Assembly: GCA_002007745.1 (NCBI GenBank)
Contig: CP019882.1
Span: 5,084,001-5,148,000, forward strand
Direction: 5' to 3'
DNA length: 64,000 nt
DNA from: Mycolicibacterium litorale
GTDB lineage: Bacteria; Actinomycetota; Actinomycetes; Mycobacteriales; Mycobacteriaceae
Each line of letters begins with the position of its first letter. The stretch's first letter is position 1. Shown here in pieces: positions 35,152-44,097 of the stretch. Below the pieces are notes generated by a model. It did not search any database. It saw only the letters and a program-made list of their open reading frames with translations, and was not told the DNA's origin. A program made the position numbers and the translations under genes.

Positions 35152-35777
35152 TCAGCCGACGTTACGCGCCAGCCACTCGCGGAGCGGTTGCGCCGCCCGC
35201 AACGTGGTCACCACTCGATCCTTGGCCTTCCGGGTGCCCAGCCACGCCCCACCGGCCAGGTCTTCATCATCGCGATGCCCTTGTGCCGGAGCAGGTCGAT
35301 GCGGGGATGGTCTTTGGGGTAGCCCCTCGGCGCTGTCTTGAGCACTTCGTGAGCCATGGTGGCGTACCCCGCGGCGTGCAGCGCCGCCACGATGTCGGCG
35401 AGCTGCGCACCGGACTTCTCCTTGTCGACGGCCGCCCGGTACCGGGCCAGCTCGGCGGGCTCCGGCATGTACAGCCCGCCGCCCACCGACAGGCCGTCGG
35501 CCGAGAAGGACACATAGCCGGACCCGATGGTGGCCGCACAGGTTGTCTTGTACGGCGACTTGTCGGCGCTGAACCGCACGTCCCGGTAGGGACGGAACAA
35601 CGTGCCGGGGCCGAACTCGTCGGCCAATTCGGCCAGCAGCTCCTCCATCGGGGCTTTCACCTGACGGTCGTAGACCTCCTTGTGCTCGGTCCAGTAGACC
35701 TTGGAGTTGTCCGCCTCCAGGCCCTCATAGAACTCGACCGCCTCGATCGGCCATCCGTGAAACGCCATGGCGCTCAT
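35152..35777 (-). pseudogene. DUF2461 (TIGR02453) family protein with a one-base frameshift
   Basis: The frame from ATG 35777 encodes 189 residues and stops at 35208 after TWPVGRGWAPGRPRIEW, an atypical ending. Restoring one C in the run 35247-35250 (plus strand) converts this to TWPVGAWLGTRKAKDRVV and continues to a stop at 35152-35154, giving the usual C-terminus and a length of about 208 residues. Upstream family features are intact (YEGLEADNSKVYWTEHKEVY, YRDVRFSADKSPYKT). A similar one-base homopolymer loss in purL suggests sequencing error rather than a dead gene. The function of DUF2461 is unknown. Confidence 0.75.
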
Positions 35778-35903
35778 TGTCGGTGATACCGGCGGACGCC
35801 CCGCCCGAACTGTCGGTTTCGGTAACGAGGGTTAGCGACGGCAGTCGTGGCAATCCAGGCGGGCGTCGGCTCCGAATACCGGGTACGACGGACGGAGGAT
35901 CTT

Positions 35904-37226
35904 GTGTCGACTGACTCAACGCGGTGCCTGGTGACGGGTGCGACCGGATACATCGGCGGCCGCTTGGTGCCGCGCCTGCTGGACGGCGGCTTCACGGTAC
36001 GCGCGCTGGCCCGCAACCCCGACAAGCTCGCCAACGTGCCGTGGCGGTCGAGGATCGAGGTGGCGCGCGGTGACTTGGCCGACGCCGACTCTCTCGATGC
36101 CGCCTTCACCGATGTCGACGTCGTCTATTACCTGGTGCATTCGATGGGCTCGTCGGCGGACTTCGCCGCCGACGAGCGCCGGGCGGCCCAGAACGTGGTG
36201 GCCGCCGCGCGGCGTGCGGGTGTGCGCCGCATCGTCTATCTCAGTGGGCTGCATCCCGACGGCGCGGACCTGTCGGCGCATCTCACGTCCCGCACGACGG
36301 TCGGTGAGATCCTCATCGCCTCCGGTATCGAGACCATCGTGCTGCAGGCCGGCGTCGTGGTGGGCTCCGGGTCGGCATCGTTCGAGATGATCCGCCATCT
36401 CACCGATCGGCTGCCGGTGATGACGACCCCGAAGTGGGTGCACAACAAGATCCAGCCGATCGCGATCCGCGACGTCCTGCACTATCTGGTCGCGGCCGCC
36501 ACCGCCGAGGTGCCGGGATCACGAGCCTGGGACATCGGCGGCCCGGATGTTCTGGAGTACGGCGACATGATGCAGATCTACGCCGAGGTGGCGGGGCTGA
36601 GCCGACGGCACATGCTGGTGTTGCCGGTGCTGACACCGCGGATCGCCGCCCTGTGGGTGGGACTGGTGACGCCGATTCCGTCCGGGCTGGCCCGGCCGCT
36701 GGTCGAGTCGTTGCACTGCGATGCCGTGATGGACAACCACGACATCGACACGATCATCGGACGACCGGCCGCCGGGCTGACGCCCTACCGGCGGGCCGTG
36801 TCGTTCGCGTTGGCCCGCATCGCCCGTGGCGAGGTCGAGACCGCCTGGAACACCGGGACCGCCGCCCAACTGCCCAGCGATCCGGAGTGGGCGGGCGAGG
36901 TGATCTACACCGACACCCGGTCGCGACGAACTGCGGCCAGCCCGGACCGCTTGTGGCGGGCGGTGGAAAGTAGTGTGCCGCAGCATTGGTCGGTGGAGGA
37001 CCGGGAGCCCGGGGCGGTGCTGCGGTTACGCGCCGAGAACCGGGCACCCGGCGACCGTTGGTTGGAGATGCGCGTCACACCCGAGGACGGCGGCAGCCGG
37101 TACGAGCAACGGGCGATCTTCTACCCGCGGGGTCTGCTGGGCCGGTTGTACTGGTACGCGGGGCGGCCGGTACAGGCCATCGCCCTGGACGCCCGGGTGC
37201 GCAAGGTCACCGCCGCGGCGAGCTGA
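35904..37226 (+). CDS. NAD(P)-binding epimerase-like protein with C-terminal DUF2867
   Basis: A 440-residue protein. The N-terminal Rossmann domain (about 5-290) has TGATGYIGG and an atypical SDR/NmrA-like pattern (VYYLVHSMGSS, RRIVYLSGLHPD). The C-terminal part (about 330-438) resembles DUF2867/SRPBCC-like domains (SPDRLWRAVESS, RLRAENRAPGDRWLEMRV, GLLGRLYWYAGRPVQ). GTG 35904 with GGAGG nine bases upstream is chosen over 35847. It is convergent with purF, one base between stops. Substrate unknown. Confidence 0.85.
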   Translation: MSTDSTRCLVTGATGYIGGRLVPRLLDGGFTVRALARNPDKLANVPWRSRIEVARGDLADADSLDAAFTDVDVVYYLVHSMGSSADFAADERRAAQNVVAAARRAGVRRIVYLSGLHPDGADLSAHLTSRTTVGEILIASGIETIVLQAGVVVGSGSASFEMIRHLTDRLPVMTTPKWVHNKIQPIAIRDVLHYLVAAATAEVPGSRAWDIGGPDVLEYGDMMQIYAEVAGLSRRHMLVLPVLTPRIAALWVGLVTPIPSGLARPLVESLHCDAVMDNHDIDTIIGRPAAGLTPYRRAVSFALARIARGEVETAWNTGTAAQLPSDPEWAGEVIYTDTRSRRTAASPDRLWRAVESSVPQHWSVEDREPGAVLRLRAENRAPGDRWLEMRVTPEDGGSRYEQRAIFYPRGLLGRLYWYAGRPVQAIALDARVRKVTAAAS

Positions 37227-37227
37227 C

Positions 37228-38757
37228 TCAGGGCCGGCGCAGTGCCGAGGCGTTGTCGTTGTCGGACTGCAGCGGCTGGATGGGCAAGCCGGTGCGGGCC
37301 GCGGTGGCCAGCATGTGTTCGACGACGTTCTTGCCCAGCGCCGCCTCGCCCGGCAGCTCGATCGGGTAGGTGCCGTCGAAACACGCGCAGCACAACCTGG
37401 TCGGCGGCTGCTCGGTCGCGGCGATCATCCCCTGCTGCGAGATGTAGCCGAGGCTGTCGGCGCCGATCGCGTGCCGCACCGCCTCGAGCATCTCGCCCTC
37501 GGATTCGACTGCGTTGGCGATGAGTTCGGCCGGGGTGGCGAAGTCGATGCCGTAGAAGCAGGGCCACTTGACGGGGGGTGAGGCGATCCGCACGTGTACC
37601 TCGACGGCGCCGGCTTCCCGCAGCATCCGGATGAGCGCGCGCTGGGTGTTGCCGCGCACGATCGAATCGTCCACGACGATGAGCCGCTTACCGCGGATCA
37701 CCTCTTTGAGTGGGTTCAGCTTGAGGCGGATACCCAGTTGCCGGATCGTCTGCGAGGGCTGGATGAAGGTGCGCCCGACGTAGGCGTTCTTCATCAGACC
37801 CTGTCCGAACGGGATGCCAGATTCCTGCGCGTAACCGACGGCGGCCGGCGTGCCCGATTCGGGGACGCCGATCACGAGGTCGGCCTCCACCGGCTTCTCC
37901 CGGGCCAGCCGACGGCCGATGTCTACGCGGGTGGCGTGCACGGAGCGGCCGACGAGGGTGCTGTCCGGCCGGGCGAGGTAGACATATTCGAAGACGCAAC
38001 CCTTCGGCGTCGGGTTGGCGAATCGGGTGGAACGGACGCCGTCGGCGTCGATGGCCAACAACTCGCCGGGTTCGATGTCACGGACGAAGGAGGCGCCGAC
38101 GATGTCGAGTGCCGCCGTCTCGGAGGCCACCACCCAGCCCCGGTCCAGCCGGCCCAGTGACAACGGCCGGACGCCGAACGGGTCGCGCGCGGCGTAGAGG
38201 GTGTTCTCGTCCATGAAGGTCAGGCAGAACGCACCGCGGACACTGGGCAGCAGTTGGAGCGCGGCCTGCTCGATGCTGGAGTCAGCCGCGCCGTGCGCCA
38301 GCAGCGCACCGAGGATGTCGGAGTCGGTGGTGGCGGCGCCGGGCATGTGGGGGTTGATCAACCCCGCGTCGCGCGCACGCGCGGTCAGCTCGGTGGTGTT
38401 GACGAGATTCCCGTTGTGTCCCAGTGCGATTCCGGTACCGGCGGCGGTGTTACGGAATACCGGCTGAGCGTTCTCCCACGTCGTGGAACCGGTCGTGGAG
38501 TAGCGGCAGTGGCCGATGGCCACGTGCCCCTCCATGGCCGCCAGGGTCTGCTCGTCGAACACCTGGCTCACCAGGCCGAGGTCCTTGAAGACCAGCACCT
38601 GGGATCCGTCGGCGACGGCGATGCCCGCCGCCTCCTGGCCCCTGTGCTGCAGCGCATAGAGGCCGTAATAAGTGAGTTTGGCAACATCTTCGCCGGGAGC
38701 CCATACGCCGAAGACGCCGCATTCTTCCCGAGGTGGGTTTTCCAGTTGGTCGGTCAC
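37228..38757 (-). CDS. purF: Amidophosphoribosyltransferase
   Basis: A 509-residue enzyme, the first committed step of purine synthesis (PRPP + Gln to PRA). After a short propeptide, Cys of REECGVFGVWAPGED is the N-terminal glutaminase nucleophile. The PRPP loop is LIVVDDSIVRGNT. Cysteines in KWPCFYGIDF and RLCCACFDGTYP fit the Fe-S-type PurF. GTG 38757, reading VTDQLENPPREECG, has GGGAG upstream. The frame continues upstream to 38880 without family sequence. Feedback control by nucleotides is expected from the family. Confidence 0.95.
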   Translation of the reverse strand: MTDQLENPPREECGVFGVWAPGEDVAKLTYYGLYALQHRGQEAAGIAVADGSQVLVFKDLGLVSQVFDEQTLAAMEGHVAIGHCRYSTTGSTTWENAQPVFRNTAAGTGIALGHNGNLVNTTELTARARDAGLINPHMPGAATTDSDILGALLAHGAADSSIEQAALQLLPSVRGAFCLTFMDENTLYAARDPFGVRPLSLGRLDRGWVVASETAALDIVGASFVRDIEPGELLAIDADGVRSTRFANPTPKGCVFEYVYLARPDSTLVGRSVHATRVDIGRRLAREKPVEADLVIGVPESGTPAAVGYAQESGIPFGQGLMKNAYVGRTFIQPSQTIRQLGIRLKLNPLKEVIRGKRLIVVDDSIVRGNTQRALIRMLREAGAVEVHVRIASPPVKWPCFYGIDFATPAELIANAVESEGEMLEAVRHAIGADSLGYISQQGMIAATEQPPTRLCCACFDGTYPIELPGEAALGKNVVEHMLATAARTGLPIQPLQSDNDNASALRRP

Positions 38758-38849
38758 GATATCGGCTGCTCCCTGGCGGGGGTTGGTGACTGTACCCAGT
38801 TTACGGGTATCGGCGGGAAACGCGGAATTGAACGCCGAGTGTCTGATGG

Positions 38850-39242
38850 TCAGTCGCCGAGTGTCACCAGCGGAAGCCACGCGGCGACCTCACCGGCCCG
38901 CGACCCGGACAATCGCAGCGCACCGCGCTCGGCCGCCTGGTCGGCTTCAAGCAGGCCCGTCGCGAGCAGCAGCCAGGTCCGCGGGTCGGTCTCCACCACG
39001 TTGGGCGGCGTGCCGCGGGTGTGCCTGGGGCCGGAGATGCATTGCACCGCAACAAAAGGAGGCACCCGGACTTCCACACTCCCGCCGGGAGCCATCGTCG
39101 CCAGCGTCCGTGCCGTCAGCCGGACGGCGTTCGCGATCGCCGCGCGGTCCGGTAGCTCGGCGTCCTCGTCGCGCAGCCAGTGCGCGACTGCACGCACCGC
39201 GGCCAACGTCGCCGCCGGGTCGGCGCTGCGGCTGACAGGCAT
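38850..39242 (-). CDS. Sterol carrier-like family protein
   Basis: A 130-residue protein similar to Rv0807, annotated as a sterol carrier-type fold. Segments PGGSVEVRVPPFVAVQC and RTWLLLATGLLEADQA...GALRLSGSRAGEVAAWLPL suit an SCP-like or MDMPI C-terminal domain. It lies directly upstream of purF on the same strand, a conserved neighbourhood, and may be co-transcribed. Role unknown. Confidence 0.8.
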   Translation of the reverse strand: MPVSRSADPAATLAAVRAVAHWLRDEDAELPDRAAIANAVRLTARTLATMAPGGSVEVRVPPFVAVQCISGPRHTRGTPPNVVETDPRTWLLLATGLLEADQAAERGALRLSGSRAGEVAAWLPLVTLGD

Positions 39243-39262
39243 GTTGTCAGGGTCGCAGACAG

Positions 39263-39291
39263 CAGTGCCCCTCCGGTACGGAGGGGCACTG
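39263..39291. terminator. Intrinsic-type terminator hairpin
   Basis: A perfect 13-bp stem (CAGTGCCCCTCCG, 39263-39275) with loop GTA, pairing with 39279-39291. It lies 21 bp past the stop of the secreted-protein gene at 39312 and upstream of the SCP-like gene, so it separates the two minus-strand transcripts. Confidence 0.8.
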
Positions 39292-39311
39292 TCAGTCGAT
39301 CACTGCACTGA

Positions 39312-41060
39312 TCAAGCGGCGCCCGCGCGGGCCCGCTTGGCACCGGCGTCGGCCTTGCCGCTGCCGTTGTCCTTGCCGCTGCCGTTGCCCTTGCCGTTGT
39401 CAGCGGCCGCCGATTTGGCGGTATCGCCGGAGCGGTGTGGCCGGGCGGCCGCACGGGAGCCGGCACCGGTGGTGCCGTCGGTATCGGTCGGGGCGGCGTG
39501 CTCCCGCACCGCCGACTGCCGGCGCTTGGGCGCCGGGGTGGCCACGGGTGAGGTGTCGGCGGCGCCGCTGTCGGGCGTCGTCGTCGCGCCGGCGGCCGGC
39601 CCCGAATCGGCTGCATCGACAGCGAGAGTGACCGTCCGCGCCGCGGCGGATGCGGCGGCCGACCCCGGCACGATCCCGCCGAGCCAGGAGTTGATCTGAT
39701 CCCGGACCGCGGAGTTGGCGTCGACCAGCTGCTGCGACGTGTCGTCGAGCCAGGTGCTCACCGAATCCGAGGCGTCCGTGACGGTCGTGGTCGCGTTCGA
39801 GATCGCCGAGGTGATCTTGCCGGCCAGGTCGATCGGCGCTTGTACGACGTCGGGCGCGGCACCGGCGGCTGCCAGCAGACCGGAAGCCGACTGCGCGATA
39901 GCGTTCACAACGGCGTTGACTGCGGCCTCGCCGCCGAAGGCCAGGGAGTTGACGATGCGCGGGGCACTTTGGGCCACCTGATCGGCCGACCAGATGGCGT
40001 CGTTGCCCAGGTTGAAGCCGGCGGTCACGAATCCCTGCAGCGCCGTGACGTAGTTCGCCGGATCCAGCGGCCCTGCGCCGATCGCATCGATGGCTCCGCC
40101 GATGCTGTTGCCTGCGCCGTAGAACGCCGACGCGGCGACATTGGCGGCAGCCCATGCGACGTTCCACGGCGCGATGACCGCGGTATAGACGGGCGTCCAG
40201 TTCGACGCATCCGCGAAGCCCTGCGCAAGTACCGACAACGGCGTGGCGGTGACCGACAGCAGCGCTTTGGTCAGGCCTTCGACCAAGGGAGAGCCGCTCT
40301 GCGATGCCAGGTTGGCCAGCAGTCCGGCGGCGAAGTTGCTCCAATTGGCGACCGACGCCCCGGCCCACTCGGCGAAGCCGGAGTAGTCGGGTGCAACGCC
40401 ATCACCGTAGACGGCCTGCAGCAGATCCAACGGCAGACTGATGCCTGCGTAGGCGGCCCAAGCGAGGTCGCCGGCCCCCCACAGTCCGCTGTAGACGGCC
40501 GAGCTCAGCAACGATGTCCAACTCTGTAGCGCAAGCGGATCATTGATCACACCGGCCAGGGCGTTCAAGGTCAGCTCGATGGCGTCGTTCAAGGCTGCCG
40601 CCACGTTCGTGGCCAGCCCGTCCGCGGAGTCGTTCAACCAATAGTCGGTGATGCCGGCCAGATCGGTAGCCGTGTTGAGCACGTACCCCAGGTTGGTGAC
40701 CTGGACGTGTTGCAGCCCGGTCAACACGGCTTTGACCTGCGGGTCAGACGCCGCATTGATCAGCGCGTCGTAAAGTGCCGACACCCCCGACTGAGCCGTC
40801 GCCGTCGCCGTGACGAAAGCCTGGGTCGGCAGTTCGGCGATGCCCGAGACACCGTTGACGACGGTGTTGACCGCTGTCTGCAACTGCTCGATGAGTTCCT
40901 GCGGATCGACCGCCGCCGCCAGCTCGACGGCCGGCGATGTCATTCCGATCGGAAGTTCCCGCGGCCCCTGCACCGTCAGTGGAGCAAACGCCACGGCGCT
41001 GGCGGCCGTGACCGCCACACCAGCAGTTAGATAAGATCTGACTGAGAGTCGAATCGACAT
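39312..41060 (-). CDS. Large secreted Ala-rich protein of unknown function
   Basis: A 582-residue exported protein. ATG 41060 (GAGGGG upstream) gives a signal peptide MSIRLSVRSYLTAGVAVTAA... ending near VAFAPLTVQG; a start at 41156 is rejected. The main body (about 45-450) is Ala/Leu/Asn-rich amphipathic helix with recurring short motifs (NVAASAFYGAGNSIGGAIDA, NLGNDAIWSADQ). A low-complexity Thr/Ala/Pro region follows, then a basic tail with repeated GKGNGSGKDNGSGK units. The tail could bind polyanionic wall polymers. I do not recognise the family; it recalls Mycobacterium-only secreted proteins. Confidence 0.75.
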   Translation of the reverse strand: MSIRLSVRSYLTAGVAVTAASAVAFAPLTVQGPRELPIGMTSPAVELAAAVDPQELIEQLQTAVNTVVNGVSGIAELPTQAFVTATATAQSGVSALYDALINAASDPQVKAVLTGLQHVQVTNLGYVLNTATDLAGITDYWLNDSADGLATNVAAALNDAIELTLNALAGVINDPLALQSWTSLLSSAVYSGLWGAGDLAWAAYAGISLPLDLLQAVYGDGVAPDYSGFAEWAGASVANWSNFAAGLLANLASQSGSPLVEGLTKALLSVTATPLSVLAQGFADASNWTPVYTAVIAPWNVAWAAANVAASAFYGAGNSIGGAIDAIGAGPLDPANYVTALQGFVTAGFNLGNDAIWSADQVAQSAPRIVNSLAFGGEAAVNAVVNAIAQSASGLLAAAGAAPDVVQAPIDLAGKITSAISNATTTVTDASDSVSTWLDDTSQQLVDANSAVRDQINSWLGGIVPGSAAASAAARTVTLAVDAADSGPAAGATTTPDSGAADTSPVATPAPKRRQSAVREHAAPTDTDGTTGAGSRAAARPHRSGDTAKSAAADNGKGNGSGKDNGSGKADAGAKRARAGAA

Positions 41061-41188
41061 TGTGACCCCTCGTATGAAGTAGAAACCGCCCCGGTACTGG
41101 GTTTTCACCAGTGGATAGTTGCGGACGTTACCGCTCAGCCCCCGGCGACGCGGCAAAAAGCTGAGAAAAAACTGAGCGAAAGTTTTGG

Positions 41189-41206
41189 CTTCACCAGCGC
41201 TTCACC
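41189..41206 (+). promoter_or_regulatory. PHO-box-like direct repeat
   Basis: CTTCACC (41189-41195), AGCG, CTTCACC (41200-41206): two identical units with the 11-base period of a PHO box, differing from the consensus at the first base. It lies in the 279-bp divergent region between the secreted-protein gene (start 41060) and the F420-dependent enzyme (start 41340). Orientation favours the latter, distance the former. Weak evidence on its own. Confidence 0.4.
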
Positions 41207-41339
41207 CGGATTTTCGACCAGTACGGCGAATTGTTGTTCGTGCGCCCGCTACGACCGGCGCAGCACCGCGCCTGCGCCGGCTTCGTCGATCGATCGGCGC
41301 GCTTGACGTCAACCACACTTGAGGTCCTAGCGTGGGGTG

Positions 41340-41765
41340 ATGACCCTCAAACCGCACGAAATCGACTATCTGAACTCGGCGGATCTCGGCAGACTGGCCA
41401 CCATCGGGCCGGACGGCACCGTGCAGAACAGCCCGGTGGGCTTCAGCTACAACGAGACGCTCGGCACCATCGATGTCGCCGGCTACCGGATGTCGAAGAG
41501 CCGCAAATTCCGCAATCTGGCCACTCACAACACGGTGGCGTTCGTCGTCGACGACATCTTCTCGCGCAGCCCCTGGCGGGTGCGCTGCCTGGAGATCCGG
41601 GGCACCGCGGAGCAGGCGGAAGCAGACCGGCCCGCCGACGGACTCGATACGGCGATCATCCGGATCACCCCGAAGCGGATCATCAGCTTCGGCATCGACG
41701 ACACCGAGACCGAACCGCACCAGCTGGTGCCCGACAGCCGCGACGTTCCGACGACGGGCGACTAG
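41340..41765 (+). CDS. PPOX-class F420-dependent oxidoreductase-like protein
   Basis: A 141-residue split-barrel flavin/F420-binding protein. N-terminal YLNSADLGRLATIGPDGTVQNSPVGFSYN and RKFRNLATHNTVAFVVDD are typical of small F420-dependent (PPOX-like) proteins, and the central RVRCLEIRGTAEQ strand is conserved. TAGCGT at 41328-41333 lies six bases before ATG 41340, so a leaderless mRNA is likely (a GTG at 41337 is an alternative). Its 3' end overlaps the CPBP gene by four bases. Substrate unknown. Confidence 0.85.
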   Translation: MTLKPHEIDYLNSADLGRLATIGPDGTVQNSPVGFSYNETLGTIDVAGYRMSKSRKFRNLATHNTVAFVVDDIFSRSPWRVRCLEIRGTAEQAEADRPADGLDTAIIRITPKRIISFGIDDTETEPHQLVPDSRDVPTTGD

Positions 41766-42316
41766 CGAGCTGCCCGCTGCACCACCATCGCAGCCACCGC
41801 GGCGGACTCGTTGAACGCCGCATGCGCGAGCACCGGGGCCAACACACTGCCCGACCGCCGCGCCAGCCAGCCGAACGCCCAGCCCGCCGCGGCGGTCACC
41901 ACAATCGTGCCGAGCACCGGATCGCCGACCCGCCTGGCATCGGGGATGTGCCAGAGCCCGAAGGCGCCCGCTTGCACCAGCGGGCCGACAGTCGGCCCGA
42001 AGGCACGCACGGCGACGGTCTGCAGCAGGCCGCGGAACAGCATTTCTTCCGTCCAGGCCGTCGCGACCGGGATCTCCAGGGCCAGCCAGCGGACTGGATC
42101 AGCCGGGATCCGACGCGAATTCATCCCGGCCCGCACCCGGGGCACCCCCGTCAACGCCGCGACGCCGGTGGCCGCCACCCCGGCAGCCACCGCGCCGGTC
42201 CGCAGTCCCGACCAGACCTGGGGCGGCCGAAGACCCAACCGCGCACCGACCGCGGCCGCCAATGCGGTACTGACCGCCGCGCGCACGCCGGGCGTGCCAG
42301 AGTCCTTGGTGATCAC
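41762..42316 (-). CDS. CPBP (Abi/CAAX-like) intramembrane metalloprotease
   Basis: A 184-residue membrane protein equivalent to Rv0804. Glutamic motif EEMLFRGLL, FGLWH and HAAFNES supply the Glu, Arg and His residues of the CPBP active site. Several hydrophobic segments surround them. The GTG start overlaps the stop of the alpha/beta hydrolase gene by four bases, which makes it the last gene of a purL-hydrolase-CPBP run. Target peptide unknown. Confidence 0.85.
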   Translation of the reverse strand: MITKDSGTPGVRAAVSTALAAAVGARLGLRPPQVWSGLRTGAVAAGVAATGVAALTGVPRVRAGMNSRRIPADPVRWLALEIPVATAWTEEMLFRGLLQTVAVRAFGPTVGPLVQAGAFGLWHIPDARRVGDPVLGTIVVTAAAGWAFGWLARRSGSVLAPVLAHAAFNESAAVAAMVVQRAAR

Positions 42317-44097
42317 TGGAATTCGGGGCCGCCAGCGGCGAGGAGCCGGTTCAGTGAGTGCCGGATCCGTTCGGTGTCCTCGCGCGTCCAGCCCTCGGGA
42401 GCCGCGACGGCGGCCCAGCCGTCGAGCTGGCTGTCACCGTAGTTGTGGCCATGCCCGGTCGGGGAGGCCTGCGAGCTGGTCACGTTGCCGGCCATATCGG
42501 CGCTCACCTGCCAGAACGTGATGATCGGATACCACCGCATCAGCGCGCTGCGGTCGAAGCCCGGCGGTTCTTTCAACCAGTCCGGGCGTTCGAAGAGCAG
42601 CCCGGGTGACCACCACACGACCGGATCGGAAGGATGCTGCAGGAACAGCACCCGGGTTCCTTTCCACGCCGGCGACGCCGCGACGCCCGCGATTTCGGCG
42701 GGTCCGGCCGCCTGCGCGAAGCGCACGGTGCGCCCGGCGTCGTAACGAGGCTGGTATTCCGGGCTGCCCGGATCTCGCCTGGCGGTCAACGCTTTCCACA
42801 GCCTGCTGGCGTTCGGCGGTCCGACCCACAGCACCGACGAGAAACCCATGTCGACGACGTCCGGCAGATATCCGAACGCACCCTGGCCCGCCATCGAGCC
42901 CAGACTCTCGCCGTAGAGCATGAGTTCGGGACGGCTCGCCTGGGGCCACTGCGACCAGCGTTGGTGAATCGCTTCGATCATCGCTCGCCCGGCCGTCACC
43001 GACTTCTGCTGGTCGGCGAGGAACGAGATCCAGCTCGGCAGATAGGAATACTGCATCGCCACCAGGGCGGTGTCGCCGTTGTACATCGACTCGATCGAGC
43101 GGGCTGCCACCGGGTCGACCCAGCCGGTCCCCGTCGTCGGGATGATGACCAACACTTTCCGCTCAAATGCCTTGGTGCGCTGCAACTCCGAGAGGAGCAC
43201 CGCCAGCCGCCCCTCGATGGTGTCGGCGGTCTGCAGACCGGCGTAGATCCGGATGGGCTCCTTGGCCGGCCGGCCGTTGAGGGTCGCAAGCTCGTCGGCA
43301 TGCGGCCCAGTGGCCACGAAGTTGCGCCCCTGAAAGCCCAGGGTGTCCCAGGGGGCGAATGACACTGGGCTGCCGGATCTTTCGGCCAGCATTGGTTGTT
43401 CGACACCGGGCCGGGTGGTCTCGTTCTGCGGCTGGAGCATCGCGCTGGCGCCGGCGATGAAGCCACGGTAGAGCACGCCGTTGACCAGCATGATGATCAG
43501 CACGACCACGATCGCGGTACCGATGAACATCGCCACCTCGTCGTTGACATCCCAGCGCCGGATCATCACCCGGGCAAGGAATTTGATCGCGTCCTTGATC
43601 ACCCTGGCCACGCCGACGAGCACTCCCCCGGTGACGAGCGCCACGACCAGGGTACGTAGGTACACCAGTGTCGAGATCCCCTCGATGCCCATCACCGCGG
43701 AGATCTCGCGTTGCCAGGCCGCCGCCGGGATCAGCATCAGCACGCTGGCGCCGATCGCCAGCACCACGGTCGCGGCCTTCAAGCCGTAGAGCACTTTCGG
43801 GTTGGGCGGCCACCACCGCTGGTGGATGAGGAACAGGCGGCCAAACAGCTTGCCCGCCAACACCCCGATCCCGTATCCGATGGCTGCGTTGATGCCGCCG
43901 ATCAGCCCGGCGAGGATCCAGTCACGGGGCATCAGCGACGGCGTCAACGACAGGCAGAAGAACACCGCGCCGAAGGCCACCCCCACGAAGTCCAGGCGCA
44001 CCAGGCTCCATGCCCACTCGGCGAGCGATTCGCGGCGACGCTTCGTACCTGGCGGGGCTTGCGCCTCGCCGGTGACTTCGTCGACCGCGGTGGTCAT
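42313..44097 (-). CDS. Membrane alpha/beta-hydrolase (Abhydrolase_9 type)
   Basis: A 594-residue protein. The N-terminal third has about five membrane spans ([84 protein letters not shown]). The extracytoplasmic catalytic part has nucleophile elbow [10 protein letters not shown] (about residue 395), plus [15 protein letters not shown] and [13 protein letters not shown] with a likely acid Asp. GHGHNYG may hold the His. Start overlaps the purL stop (ATGA). Possibly a lipase or esterase at the envelope; substrate unknown. Confidence 0.88.
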   Translation of the reverse strand: MTTAVDEVTGEAQAPPGTKRRRESLAEWAWSLVRLDFVGVAFGAVFFCLSLTPSLMPRDWILAGLIGGINAAIGYGIGVLAGKLFGRLFLIHQRWWPPNPKVLYGLKAATVVLAIGASVLMLIPAAAWQREISAVMGIEGISTLVYLRTLVVALVTGGVLVGVARVIKDAIKFLARVMIRRWDVNDEVAMFIGTAIVVVLIIMLVNGVLYRGFIAGASAMLQPQNETTRPGVEQPMLAERSGSPVSFAPWDTLGFQGRNFVATGPHADELATLNGRPAKEPIRIYAGLQTADTIEGRLAVLLSELQRTKAFERKVLVIIPTTGTGWVDPVAARSIESMYNGDTALVAMQYSYLPSWISFLADQQKSVTAGRAMIEAIHQRWSQWPQASRPELMLYGESLGSMAGQGAFGYLPDVVDMGFSSVLWVGPPNASRLWKALTARRDPGSPEYQPRYDAGRTVRFAQAAGPAEIAGVAASPAWKGTRVLFLQHPSDPVVWWSPGLLFERPDWLKEPPGFDRSALMRWYPIITFWQVSADMAGNVTSSQASPTGHGHNYGDSQLDGWAAVAAPEGWTREDTERIRHSLNRLLAAGGPEFQ

